Source: Cherax quadricarinatus
Taxonomy: Eukaryota > Arthropoda > Malacostraca > Decapoda > Parastacidae
Assembly: GCF_038502225.1 (NCBI RefSeq)
Contig: NC_091369.1
Location: 16,470,773 to 16,534,772, forward strand
Direction of reading: 5' to 3'
DNA: 64,000 bases
Shown: positions 13,501 through 25,603 of the stretch, one piece after another
Position numbering within the stretch: the first letter of the stretch is position 1
Layout: every line of letters begins with the position of its first letter
Translations under genes and position numbers: made by a program
The notes under the pieces: generated by a model
The model's database searches: none
Told to the model about the DNA's origin: nothing
What the model saw: the letters and a program-made list of their open reading frames with translations, nothing else

Positions 13501-16500
13501 GCTATAGTGATAGCCCATGAGGGTAGAACTAGCCAAAGAGTGATAGCCCCTTATGGTAGAACTAGCAATAGTGATAGCCCCTGAGCGTAGAACTAGCCAT
13601 AGAGTGTTAGCCCCTGAGGGTAGAACTAGCAAAAAAATGATAGCCCCAGAGTGTAGAACTAGCCAAAGAGTGATAGCCCCTGATGGTAGAACTAGCAATA
13701 GTGATAGCCCCAGAAAGTAGAACTAGCCATAGAGTGTTAGCCTTTGAGGGTAGAACTAACCAAAGAATGATAGCCTCTGAGGGTAGAACTAGCCATAAAA
13801 TGATAGTCCCAGAGGGTAAAACTAGCCATACAGTGATAGCCCCAGATGGTAGAACTAGCCATAGAGTAATAGCCCCTAAGGGTAGAACCAGCCATAGAGT
13901 GATAGCCCATGATGGCAGAACTAGCCATAGAGAGATAGCCCCTGATAGTAGAACTAGCCATAGGGTGATATCCTCTGATGGTAAAACTAGCCGTAGAGTG
14001 ATACTCCCTGATGGTAGAACAAGCCAAAGAGTGATAGCTCCTGAGGGTAGACCTAGCCAAAGAGTGTTAGCCCCTGAGGGTAGAACTAGCGAAAGAGAGG
14101 TAGCCTCTGAGAGTAGAACTAACCATAGAATGACAGCCCCAGAGGGAAGAACTAGCCATAGAGTCATAGCCCTTGATGGGAGAGCTAGCCAGAGAGTGAT
14201 AGCCCCTGAGGGTAGAACTAGCCAAAGTGTGATAGCCCCTGAGAGTAGAACTAGCCATAGACTGATAACCCCTGATGGTAGAACTAGCCATAGAGTGATA
14301 GCCCCTGATGGTAGAACTAATCATGGAGTGATAGCCCCTGAGAGTAGAACTAGCCATACAGTGATAGCACCTGATGGTAGAACTAGCCAGAGAGTCATAC
14401 CCCCTGAGGGTAGAACTAGCCATAGAGTGATAGTCCCTGAGAGTAGAATTAGCCATAGAGTGATAGCCCCTGACTGAAGAACTATCCATAGAGTGATAGC
14501 ACCTGAGGGTAGAACTAGCCAAATAGTGATAGCCCCTGAGAGTAGATCTAGCCATAGAGTGATAGGCCCAGAGGGTAGAACTAGCCAGAGAGTGATAGCC
14601 CCTGATGATAGAACTAGCCATAGAGTGATAGCCACTGGTGGTAGAACTAACCATAGAGTGATACCCACTGAGGGTAGAACTAGCCATAGAGTGATAGCCT
14701 CTGGTTGTAGAACTAGCCATAGAGTGATAGCCCCTAAAAATAGAACTAGCCATAGAGTGTTATCCCCTGAGGGTAGATCTAGCCAAAGAATGATAGCTCC
14801 TGAGAGTACAACTAGCTATAGAATGATAGCCCCAGAAGGTAAAGCTAGCCATAGAGTGATAGCCCCAGATAGTAGAATTAGCCATAGAATGATAGCCTCT
14901 GATAATAGAACTAGCAATAGAGTAATAGCCCCTGAGAGTAGAACTAACCATAGAGTGATTGCCCCTGTCGGTAGAACTAGCCATAGAGAGATACCCCCGA
15001 GGGTATAGCTAGCCATAGAGTGATGGTCCCTGACGGTAGAACTAGCCATAGAGTGATAGCGCCTGATAATACAACTAGCCATAGAATGATAGCCCCAGAG
15101 GGTAGAAGTAGCCAAAGAGTGATAGGTCCTGAGAGTAGAACTAGCCATAGAGTGATAGCCCCAGAGGGTAGAACTAGCTTTAGAGTGATAGCCCCTAATG
15201 GTAGAACTAGCCATAGAGAGATAGCTCCTGAGGGTAGAACTAGCCATGAAGTGATAGCCCCTGAGGGAAGAACTAGTGATAGAGTCATAGCCACTGAGAG
15301 TAGAACAAGCCATAGAGTGATAGCCCCTGATGGTAGAACTATCCATTGAGTGATAGCCCCTGATTGTAGAACTAGCAATAGAGTGATAGCCCCTGAGGGT
15401 AGAACTAGCCAAGGAGTGATAGACCCTGATGGAGAACTAACAATAGAGTGATAGCCCCTGAGAGTAGAACTAGCCGTAGAGTGATAGCTCCTGATGGTAG
15501 AACTAGCCACAGAGTGATAGCCCCTGGTGGTAGAACTAGCCATAGAGTGACAGTCCCTGATGGTATAACTAACCATAGATAGCCCCTGAAAGTAGAACTA
15601 GCCATAGAGTGACACCCCTTGAGGGTAGAACTAGCCATAGAGTGATACCCCCTGAGGGTAGAACTAGCCATAGAGTGATGCCCCCTGAGGGTCGAATTAG
15701 CCATAGAGTGATAGCCCCTGATGGTAGAGCTAGCCAGTGAGTGATAGACCCTGAGGGCAGAAATAGTCATTGAGTGTTCGCCCTTGACAATAGAACTAGC
15801 CAAAGAGTGATAGCGCCTGATGATAGAACTAGCCATAGAATGATAGCCAGAGGATAAAACTAGCCATAGAGTGATAGCCCCTGATGATAGAACTAGCCAT
15901 AGAGTGATAGCCTCCGATGGTAGAACTAGCCATAGAGTGATAGCCCCTGATGGTAGAACTAGCCATAGAGTTATAACCCCTGAGGGCAGAACTAGCCAAA
16001 GAGTGATAGGTCCTGAGAGTAGAACTAGCCATAGAGTGATAGCCCCAGAGGGCAGAACTAGCCATAAAGTGATAGCCTTTGATTATAGAACTAGCCATAG
16101 AGTGATAGCCTCTAAAAGTAGAACTAGCCATAGAGTGATAGGCCCTGATGGTAGAACTAGTCATAGAGTGATAGTCCCTGATGGAGAACCATAGAGTGAT
16201 AGCCCTTGAGAGTAGAACTAACCATAGAGTGATAGCCCCTGAGGGTAGAACTAACCATAGATTGTACCCCCTGAGGGTAGAACTAGAGATGGAGTGATAG
16301 TCCCTGAGGGTAGACCTAGCAATAGAGTGATAGCCCCGGATGGTAGAATTAGCCATAGAGTGATAGTCCCTGATGGTAGAAATAGCCATAGAATGATAGC
16401 CCCTGAGAGTAGAACTGACCATAGATTGATAGCCGCTTAGGGTAGAACTAGCCATAGAGTGGTAACCCTGATGGTAGAACTAGTCATAGAGTGACAGCCC

Positions 16501-16755
16501 CTGATGGTAGAACTAGCCATAGAGTGATAACCCCTGATGTTAGAACTAGTCATAGAGTGATAGTCCCTCAGATGGAACTAGCTATAGAGTGATAGCCCTT
16601 GAGGTTGGAAGTAGCTATAGAGTTATAGCCCCTGAGAGTGGAGCTAGCCATAGAGTGATAGGCTCTCAGGGTGGAGCTAGCTATAGAGTGATAGCCCCTG
16701 ACGGTGGAGCTAGCCACTGAGTGATAGTCCCCGAGGGTGGAGATAGCCATAGTGC
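13495..16755. repeat. 33-bp minisatellite, about 98 copies (3.26 kb)
   Basis: The unit is approximately tagaactagccatagagtg plus atagcccctgagg, 33 bp. Because 33 is a multiple of three, frames stay open on both strands for hundreds of codons: an 11-residue repeat VIAPDGRTSHR on plus and MASSTLRGYHS or LVLPSGAITLW on minus. Units diverge by point changes and occasional 1-2 bp indels that break the frames. No start context, flanking exon or domain suggests a real protein. Confidence 0.95.
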
Positions 16756-17139
16756 AAAAACACTCGTAAAAAAAACTGATCTGAGGAAACGGAGCTGACA
16801 GTAGTGGTGTGAAGGAAAGGCATTAAATAAGGGGTTATGGTTGTTCAGACTACTTGGAACCATTAGCGTGTTGCCGCCCGTTTTACCATGTAGTTAAACT
16901 TTAGTTTCTCTTGTCTGATTTGCATTAATTTCTATTCATGGTAGTATTAACCTCACCTGGTGGGTTGAAGTTTGGAGAATCACTTAACTCCCACTCTTCT
17001 CCTGGTCAGGTAAGATGATCTGTCAGGAGTATTTCTATTCTTTGTTACTTATTTACTTGGTTACCAGTAATGGCATTGAAGCGGAATGCCACCCTTTGTC
17101 TTTCTTCAATGTTATACTTATTAACCTGCTGGGGTCCTT
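16756..17139. other. Unique spacer, no feature seen
   Basis: No repeat or coding signal recognised. Confidence 0.35.
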
Positions 17140-17560
17140 CCCTCAGACATTACAGTTCCTAGGTAGGGGGAAGTGTGCCGGGTTTCATCCCATTCCGTGA
17201 GGTCCCTCGGGGGTGGTGTAATTTGCAGTGGAATCTGGATCGTCTGGAGGCGCCCTGCTCCCTTCCCGGATTTCCAAGGGGTGAGGTGGGATGTTCTGCA
17301 GATGATGGGTGTGTCTCCGGAGGCTCCTCTCAGTTCTTGGCGGTGGCAGCCGAGGGAGGTATTCGTGTCGGGTATCCAACTGCCCTCTCTTTTGTCCATC
17401 GAGGTGGCTCAGTGGATGTGAGGTTGCTATCCTGGAGCGCTGGTTTACTGACGTGAAGAGTAAGGTATGGTACGGGCTCCAAGCTGCATCTGTGCTGCTG
17501 GAGGTATCGAAGTCCTCTTGAATACAGAGAGGAACTTACGGCCCTTTCATGCCTTTTTTT
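17140..17560 (+). mobile_element. LINE family C, 5'UTR fragment
   Basis: About 400 bp match, in the same order and in reverse orientation, the 5' leader of the family C copy at 50640-50040 (shared blocks include 'gccctgctcccttccc', 'gatgatgggtgt', 'cttttgtcc' and 'ctggtttactg'). Several small open frames here are unlikely to be genes. A piece near 18900-19490 on the same strand looks like the 3' part of the same type of element. Confidence 0.7.
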
Positions 17561-17696
17561 TTACACAGGGTTTAACAAGGTTAGGTTAAGGATCTCTAGC
17601 TTTATTGACAAGCTATTGACAGGTCAAGGATTCCTAACTTTATTGGCAAGCTGAGAGCTGTTACCTACATCAGCTCATTTGAAAGCATTTTTATTG

Positions 17697-18885
17697 TTAT
17701 GAGACATACAAGTAGGGAACAGGATGAAGTTGGAGCCATCTGTGGGCCACCATTTTCATTTGATAAACTGACTTTATCTCGTTGACATCATTACGCTGTA
17801 CGAATGTGTTCCATACTCGAGTCATCCTGGGTATATATGATCTCAGATGGAATGATGTTCTGGAGAAGGGTACAGCCAGAATGAAGTTGCTGCTTTCTGC
17901 CCGTCTTGTGGCATAAAAGTTTGTTTCATACTGTCCTCGAAGTGGATCCAAGTGTGGTACTTTGACAATATTGGCCTTGTACATAAAAGTAAGGCCACCC
18001 ACATTCCTCCTATGTTGAAGGCTCTGCTGAAATGACAGATCTATCCAGGATGGGTCCAGGCGAGAGATGAGACGTCTTGCTCTGTTCTCTACTCTGTCAA
18101 GCAGTCGCAGATGAGAGGGGGCAGGCAAACCAAGAAAGTGGAGCATACTCAAGGTGTGAGCGTACTTGTGCCTCGTACAGAATCTTGCAACCCCTACTGT
18201 CAAGCAGATGTGAGATACGGAGAAGTGCTGTAAGCTTCCTGGCTGCCTTGTTTGCAAGATTTACAACATGGTTCTTCATATTAGTTTGGAGTCAAATTTC
18301 ACCCCAAGGATATCAACTTCTTCTCCAGGTGCCAACACCCTCCCATCCATCCTTACTACTGCACCAGCATTACCATCATGGTGCCTAGAGATCATCATCA
18401 TTTGCGTTTTCTCAGGTGCAAATGTTACTTGCCATCTATTTCCCCAAGCTGATAAAGCTCTTAGCTGGTGATTGATGTAGCTTAGAGCAGCTGGCATTTC
18501 TTCTCTTGGATAAGTGAATGTAAGTGTACAGTCGTCTGCATATGTATGGGATTCTGGGATGAGATGAAGAAGGTCGTTGAAGTAGACATTCCATAACAAT
18601 GGTCTCAGCACGCTTCCTTGTGGAACACTTGCCCCAATAGGATGATCTTAGAGATCTACCATGAAGGTAATCACTGAGGAGACATAGCGTAGAGCGTGCA
18701 ATTCCCAGTGCTTCAAGTTTTGCTAAGAGGCCCTGGTGCCACACCCGGTCGAAAGCACCAGCAATGTCCAGTGCTACCACACAGCTGACTTTGGATTCAT
18801 CCAGTGACTGGTGTCACTTAGTGGAGAGGTTTAACAACAGATCAGCAGCAGAGTAACCTTTCCTGAATCCATATTAACGATTTTA
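17697..18885 (-). mobile_element. LINE family D, 5'-truncated RT fragment
   Basis: Minus-strand RT: 'YGFRKGYSAADLL' at about 18880, 'VALDIAGAFDRVWHQGLL' at 18780-18730 (RT motif A), 'SPLLWNVYFNDLL' style motif B near 18600, the intact active site TYADDCTLTF near 18540, then the thumb and a C-terminal domain 'LDRVENRARRLISRL' (18090-18050). An in-frame stop precedes motif A and there are frameshifts near 18630 and 18275, so it is a dead copy. It lies between two plus-strand family C pieces, suggesting nested insertion. Confidence 0.8.
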
Positions 18886-18899
18886 CCCTCATCTCTACC

Positions 18900-19490
18900 C
18901 GTTCGTAACTGCTGGCATCAACGGTGTCCAGATATACACCATAACAATTACTTTCTATTAAACTATGTTTGGGTTTGTGACCGTCTTCTTACCACCGTTG
19001 CCGTACTCAAAAGACTGCACTCTCCCGTCTCCTCATTGGCCATAAGATACTCGTCTTATCCATGGGTATCTCATGGAGCAAAACCCAATTCCTGTCTGTG
19101 AGGTTCGTCACATCCCTGTTTCGGTTATTTACTTTCTTGTGGATTGTCCGGTTTATTAGAGAGCTCTCAGAATTTACCTTCATCGTCGCCGCCGCTCTAC
19201 TGCTCTTGTTTTATCTTCCCTCCTTGTTGGCGGCCCTGACTTTGACTTACGCTCACTTTTTGACTTCTTGTCAATAAATGCTTTAAATACACGAGCTTTG
19301 ACGATTGCCTTTAGTGCCCCTTCCGGCCCTTTTCTTCCCTCATCTCTGTTCCGTTTTCCAACTAGCTGTTTATAGACCCGGCAATATTTTCTGCCCCAGA
19401 GTGCTACATGACCCTTGTCGGTTTAGAACTTTAAATTTTATTATAATTATAATAATCATCCATAAACCCTCTCAACAGTCGTTGCCATAG
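18900..19490 (+). mobile_element. LINE 3'-end fragment (I/Nimb-like C-terminus)
   Basis: Around 19020-19110 a frame reads 'SRLLIGHKILVLSMGI', and neighbouring frames give pieces of the 'RLxxGHTRLTHGYLM...CxxC...H...C' signature typical of the C-terminal region of I/Nimb-type ORF2 proteins, with frame shifts between. It probably belongs with the 5'UTR piece at 17140, giving an internally deleted family C copy; this link is inference. Confidence 0.5.
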
Positions 19491-19614
19491 CTAATAATAG
19501 TATAAAATGCTCCTAAGTGTGGTGGAGCGAAGAAATTAGAAATGTCTTCTTTTTATGGAAATACGAGAAGTATACAGTTACTTGTAAAAAATAAGAAAAC
19601 ATGTAGGTGGTAGT

Positions 19615-19803
19615 TACGTCTGTTGATTATTATTATTATGATCAAGGGGGAAGCGCTAAACCCGGAGGATTATACAGCGCCTAGGGGGGGGGGGTGGAAG
19701 GCATTCAGGCTTAATTCGGGAAACTGGAGCACAGATCCAATTCCCTAAATCAAGAGCCCCTCACCAACATCAAGGAACCTTCCTTGAGGGGTACGTCTGC
19801 TGA
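19615..19803 (-). mobile_element. 165-bp retroposon with 12-bp target duplication
   Basis: Element 19627-19791 is flanked by tacgtctgttga (19615-19626) and tacgtctgctga (19792-19803). On the minus strand it starts cccctcaaggaaggttcctt and ends in a (TAA)n-like tail. A 164-bp copy is at 54516-54679. Confidence 0.8.
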
Positions 19804-19889
19804 GCGAGACTGTCTCGCACTTAACAAAGGTTTATTCCTCCAGTGTGTCATAAGCAGAATGAGCCACGTTGGCAGTCATTCTGCATAGG

Positions 19890-20275
19890 ACTTTAAGTTA
19901 GCAATAATTCCTTTAAGTAAGTTAGCAATAAATCATTTAAGTAAGTTAGCAATAAATCATTTAAGTAAGTTAGCAATAAATCATTTAAGTAAGTTAGCAA
20001 TAAATCATTTAAGTAAGCAATAATTAATTTAAGTAAGTTAGCAATAAATCATTTAAGTAAGTTAGCAATAAATCATTTAAGTAAGTTAGCAATAAATCAT
20101 TTAAGTAAGTTAGCAATAAATCATTTAAGTAAGTTAGCAATAAATCATTTAAGTAAGTTAGCAATAAATCATTTAAGTAAGTTAGCAATAAATCATTTAA
20201 GTAAGTTAGCAATAAATCATTTAAGTAAGTTAGCAATAAATCATTTAAGTAAGTTAGCAATAAATCATTTATTTA
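19890..20275. repeat. 24-bp minisatellite, about 16 copies
   Basis: The unit aagtaagttagcaataaatc plus attt is nearly identical through the array. The 24-bp period leaves an open minus frame repeating LLTYLNDL, an artefact. Confidence 0.95.
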
Positions 20276-20520
20276 ACGTATGGAAAATTCCTCAATGTAA
20301 AATCAAATACAAATAAGAATAAACAATAAAATCGATGGACAATATAATATCTCACAAAAAAAACTAAATGGCATAGCAAATGAAATAATCAGGATATACG
20401 TTCGGAAATATATGAAGATTTTATACATGAATTATGAAAATCCTATAATACACCAACACAGAATAAATAATATATCCAGTGAATGATGATATTTTTTTAA
20501 ATCAACCAGTAACTACTATC

Positions 20521-20762
20521 TGGAGAGAGTTCCGGGGGTCAACGCCCCCGCGGCCCGGTCTGTGACCAGGCCTCCTTAGGTCAGTGTCCCAGGATGCGAC
20601 CCACACCAGTCGACTAACACCCAGGTACCCATTTTACTGATGGGGAACATAGACAACAGGTGGAAAGAAACACGTCCAATGTTTCTACTCTGGCTGGGAA
20701 TCGAACCCAGGCCCTCACCGTGTGAAGCGAGAGCGTTAACCACCAGGCCACCAGAGCCACAT
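20521..20762 (-). mobile_element. tRNA-derived SINE (tRNA-Val-like head)
   Basis: On the minus strand the head at about 20759-20686 folds like a tRNA: acceptor strands gctctgg/ccagagt pair, the T arm ctggg-ttcgatt-cccag is perfect, and the anticodon position reads cac (Val). The Pol III B box ggttcgattcc is intact. A body follows ('gtttctttccacctgttg') and then, from 20577 to 20521, a tail shared with the repeat at 12225-12281. No clear target duplication was found. Confidence 0.8.
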
Positions 20763-20994
20763 AACGACACATGTTCATAATTAGCCTCAGTTTTTGCTAC
20801 AGAAGTTTTACTGCCTAATTTTCCCAAATAACCTCCAGCAAAATCCCTATCAGACACAGGTTAGAGGTTAAATGCACATAGACGAAAAAAAAAAGGGCAC
20901 GAGAATCACAAAAAGGCCGGCACCTTTAACCGAAGGTGCGACTTAGACCACTCGTTAAACGCATGATACTTATTGGGTAATAAACGCAAGTTTT

Positions 20995-22735
20995 AGAGCC
21001 ACAATGAACACAGGTTAAGTATCCCAGGTATGAAGTTAACACAAGTTAGGTATCTCAGGTATAAAGTTAACACAGGTTAAGTATCCCAGGTATGAAGTTA
21101 ACTCAGGTTAAGTATCCCAGGTATGAAGTTAACACAGGTTAAGTATCTCAGGTATGAAGTTAACACAGGTTAAGTATCCCAGGTATGAAGTTAACACAAG
21201 TTAGGTATCTCAGGTATAAAGTTAACACAGGTTAAGTATCCCAGGTATGAAGTTAACTCAGGTTAAGTATCCCAGGTATGAAGTTAACACAGGTTAAGTA
21301 TCTCAGGTATGAAGTTAACACAGGTTAAGTATCCCAGGTATGAAGTTAACCCAGGTTAAGTATCTCAGGTATGAAGTTAACACAGGTTAAGTATCCCAAG
21401 TATGAAGTTAACACAGGTAAAGTATCCCAAGTATGAAGTTAACACAGGTTAAGTATCCCAGGTATGAAGTTAACACACGTTAAGTATCCCAGGTATGAAG
21501 TTAACACAGGTTAAGTATCTCAGGTATGAAGTTAACACAGGTTAAGTATCTGAGGTATGAAGTTAACACAGGTTAAGTATCCCAGGTATGAAGTTAACAC
21601 AGGTTAAGTATCCCAGGTATGAAGTTAACACAGGCTAAGTATCTCAGGTATGAAGTTAACACAGGTTAAGTATCCCAGGTATGAAGTTAACGCAGGTAAA
21701 GTATCCCAAGTATGAAGTTAACACAGGTTAAGTATAACAGGTATGAAGTTAACACAAGTTAAGTATCCCAGGTATGAAGTTAACACAGGTTAAGTATCTC
21801 AGGTATGAAGTTAACACAGGTTAAGTATCTCAGGTATGACGTTAACACAGGTTAAGTATCCCAGGTATGAAGTTAACACAGGTTAAGTATCCCAAGTATG
21901 AAGTTAACACAGGTTAAGTATCCCAGGTATGAAGTTAACAGGTTAAGTATCCCATGTATGAAGTTAACACAAGTTAAGTATTCCAAGTATGAAGTTAACA
22001 CAGGTTAAGTATCCCAGGTATGAAGTTAACACAGGTTAAGTATCCCAAGTATGAAGTTAACACAAGTTAAGTATCCCAGGTATGACGTTAACACAGGTTA
22101 AGTATCCCAGGTATGATGTTAACACAGGTTAAGTATCCCAGGTATGAAGTTAACACAGGTTAAGTATCTCAGGTATGAAGTTAACACAGGTTAAGTATCC
22201 CAGGTATGAAGTTAACACAGGTTAAGTATCCCAAGTATGAAGTTAACACAGGTTAAGTATCCCAGGTATGAAGTTAACACACGTTAAGTATCCCAGGTAT
22301 GAAGTTAACACAGGCTAAGTATCTCAGGTATGAAGTTAACACAGGTTAAGTATCTCAGGTATAAAGTTAACACAGGTTAAGTATCCCAAGTATGAATTTA
22401 ACAAAGGTTAAGTATCCCAGGTATGAAGTTAACAGGTTAAGTATCCCAGGTACGAAGTTAACACAAGTTAAGTATTCCAAGTATGAAGTTAACACAGGTT
22501 AAGTATCCCAGGTATGAAGTTAATACAGGTTAAGTATCCCAAGTATGAAGTTAACACAGGTTAAGTATCCCAGGTATGAAGTTAACACAGCTTAAGTATC
22601 CCAGGTATGAAGTTAACACAGGTTAAGTATCCCAGGTATGAAGTTAACACAGCTTAAGTATCCCAGGTATGAAGTTAACACAGCTTAAGTATCCCAGGTA
22701 TGAAGTTAACACAGGTTAAGTATCTCAGGTATGAA
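20995..22735. repeat. 31-bp minisatellite, about 56 copies (1.74 kb)
   Basis: The unit gttaacacaggttaagtatc plus ccaggtatgaa is 31 bp. Recurrent variants (ctcaggta, caagtatg, occasional deletion of 'ca') recur in blocks, as expected from unequal exchange. Confidence 0.96.
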
Positions 22736-22902
22736 TGATGACTGCCGTACGAAGTCGCTGCTTATCGCTTCCATGTTAATGTAGTCATACTGGCAAAATG
22801 TTAATATTTTATACCTGTAAGATTTCCTCTCAGATTTTCATAACTAATATGATTAAACAACTTACAAATCATCGAAAATGACTGTTGCATCTAGTTTGTA
22901 AA

Positions 22903-23188
22903 GTTAATATGTTAATTCGTGTATCAAGAATGTTAATATATTAATTCGTGTATCAAGAAAGTTAATATATTAATTCGTGTATCAAGAAAGTTAATATATT
23001 AATTCGTGTATCAAGAAAGTTAATATATTAATTCGTGTATCAAGAAAGTTAATATATTAATTCGTGTATCAAGAAAGTTAATATATTAATTCGTGTATCA
23101 AGAAAGTTAATATATTAATTCGTGTATCAAGAAAGTTAATATATTAATTCGTGTATCAAGAAAGTTAATATATTAATTCGTGTATCAA
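22903..23188. repeat. 29-bp minisatellite, about 10 copies
   Basis: The unit gttaatatattaattcgtgt plus atcaagaaa is almost identical throughout, so the array is young. Confidence 0.95.
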
Positions 23189-23477
23189 GTTATTAGTGAA
23201 GACTGCAATGTTATCTCTGGTTCTCCAGGAGACCATCAAATATTAAAAGGGTCACGAAGGTGATCTCGCCAATAACAATACTGAGAATGTGATCTTACAG
23301 ACAGTAACATATATAAGTTAAAATCCTTTTTAATGCATTAATTAACTATTCTTATTAACCCTTCACCTGGAAGGTAAAACTTAAGATTTACAGATTGTAA
23401 ATAAAAGCATGGTACCATATTTTCCACATCCGGCATTATTGTTTTAAAATAAATACTTAACGCATTTACCTGCCTAC

Positions 23478-23935
23478 ATCAGTCGCATCAGTTTTCTTAA
23501 ATCAGTCGCATCAGTTTTCTTAAATCAGTCGCATCAGTTTTCTTAAATCAGTCGCATCAGTTTTCTTAAATCAGTCGCATCAGTTTTCTTAAATCAGTCG
23601 CATCAGTTTTCTTAAATCAGTCGCATCAGTTTTCTTAAATCAGTCGCATCAGTTTTCTTAAATCAGTCGCATCAGTTTTCTTAAATCAGTCGCATCAGTT
23701 TTCTTAAATCAGTCGCATCAGTTTTCTTAAATCAGTCGCATCAGTTTTCTTAAATCAGTCGCATCAGTTTTCTTAAATCAGTCGCATCAGTTTTCTTAAA
23801 TCAGTCGCATCAGTTTTCTTAAATCAGTCGCATCAGTTTTCTTAAATCAGTCGCATCAGTTTTCTTAAATCAGTCGCATCAGTTTTCTTAAATCAGTCGC
23901 ATCAGTTTTCTTAAATCAGTCGCATCAGTTTTCTT
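23478..23935. repeat. 23-bp minisatellite, about 20 identical copies
   Basis: The unit tcagtcgcatcagttttctt plus aaa is repeated with no visible variation and no spacers. Confidence 0.96.
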
Positions 23936-24744
23936 GTAAGACTTTACATAAATTTGAATTACTTATTTTGTGTACCATTTGTTTATATCCGCAAATATAG
24001 TCATGTTGATTCTTTTTCATTCCACCAAAATTAATTTGCATTAAGCATTGGTCTCCTGATGAATTATTCATTGTCTCTGGTGGCATTTTCCCCAAAAATT
24101 GCGACAAAGTCTTTCAATTAGAAGACTTCGAATTTAAAAGCGATCAACACCATTTTATTTACTGCAATTATTTTAATTATTCACGCGTCCAAAACTTTAT
24201 CTTCATGGCATAAATTTCACTGTTTTTATGGTTTTAAACACATATCTTGAGATATATATATTTAGTATTTTTTTTCAACAGGCCAATTTATTTCCAGTTA
24301 TTAATAATTATTCACTAGTCTGAAACTTTATTGTATAATGCTAACTTTTTTTACACATATTTTGTCAACATTTAAACAGTTTTTGTGTGTCTTTAGTTGT
24401 TATATTGACTGTGAAAGAATTAAATTTAGTTCTTAAAAATATACTCAGAAATTTCATATTTAGTATCTAGAATGAGTACTTAATTTTTTCAGAAATCGCT
24501 TTGTTGCCCTTGAAATTTTGTAATTTGCATTGCCCTTTTCATTTGATTAATATTTTAAATGTACTTTTGTCTACTTCTCCTTTCTCATAGTTTCTTTCTC
24601 TTTCTGTCATTTCATTGCTATTTTTTTTTTTTTGACTTGCCCGAATCGAAGGTAAGTTTCTGGGTTGGGAAGATTTATGTATTGGTTCCAACTATGTTCA
24701 TTCTTTCTCAGGTTTTTAAGTCTGTGATGTATGTGTGTGCGTGT
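23936..24744. other. AT-rich spacer, no feature seen
   Basis: Short frames only; no coding signature or repeat recognised. Confidence 0.35.
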
Positions 24745-25112
24745 GTACTCACCTAATTGTGGCTGCAGTTGTTGAATCACAGCTTCTGGCAGCGCCTTTT
24801 AACTGGCAGCTACTAGGTCACTCTCCCTGCTCCATGAGGTTGATCATACCTCTTTTTAAAGCTATGTGTGGATGCTGCCTCCTCTACATCACTTTACAGA
24901 CTATTCCACTTTCTGAAAACTCTATGACTGAAGAAATACTTGCTAACATCCCTTAGACTCATCTGAGTCTTCAACTTTCAATTGTGACCCTTTGTTGCAG
25001 TGTCCTATCTCTGGAACATCCTGTCTCTGTCCACCTTGTCGATTCCTCTCAGTATTTCATATGCAGTTATCTTATCCCCCCAATCTCTCGTGTCCTCCAA
25101 TGTCGTCAGGTC

Positions 25113-25115
<3 letters not shown>
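24745..25115 (-). mobile_element. LINE family A, 3' fragment (array 1, copy 1)
   Basis: 3' terminus gtactcacctaattg at 24745, then C-terminal ORF2 sequence up to about 25115, where it is 5'-truncated and abuts a (TG)n tract belonging to the tail of the next copy. Confidence 0.85.
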
Positions 25116-25196
<81 letters not shown>

Positions 25197-25219
25197 CGTG
25201 TGTGTGTGTGTGTGTGTGC

Positions 25220-25278
<59 letters not shown>

Positions 25279-25290
25279 TGTGTGTGTGTG
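25116..25290. repeat. (TG)n microsatellite between LINE A copies
   Basis: About 175 bp of TG repeat with a few gc and ga variants. Confidence 0.95.
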
Positions 25291-25480
25291 TACTCACCTA
25301 GTTGTACCCTAGTTGAGGTTGCAGGGGCCGAGTCCGAGCTCCTGGCCCCGCCTCTTAACTGATCGTTACTAGGTCACTGTCCCTGAACCGTGAGCTTTAT
25401 CATACCTCTGCTTAAAGCTGTGTATGGATCCTGCCTCCACTACATGGCTTCCCAAACTATTCCACTTACTGACTACTTTG
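25289..25480 (-). mobile_element. LINE family A, short 3' fragment (array 1, copy 2)
   Basis: About 190 bp of the family 3' end (tactcacctagttg, then the 'gccccgcctctt' block), 5'-truncated at about 25480 against another (TG)n tract. Confidence 0.85.
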
Positions 25481-25603
25481 TGAGTGTGAGTGTGTGTGTG
25501 TGTGTGTGTACTCACCTATTTGTACTCACCTATTTGTACTCACCTATTTGTGGTTGCAGGGGTCGAGTCATAGGTCCTGGCCCCGCCTCTTCACTGATTG
25601 CTA

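Noticed and set aside
20686..20759. Functional tRNA-Val gene
   Set aside because: Folds well, but the anticodon stem has a mismatch and an enlarged loop and the sequence continues into a SINE body and tail, so it is a tRNA-derived SINE head.
23478..23935. CRISPR-like perfect direct repeats
   Set aside because: The 23-bp units are contiguous with no spacers, in an animal genome context; it is a plain minisatellite.
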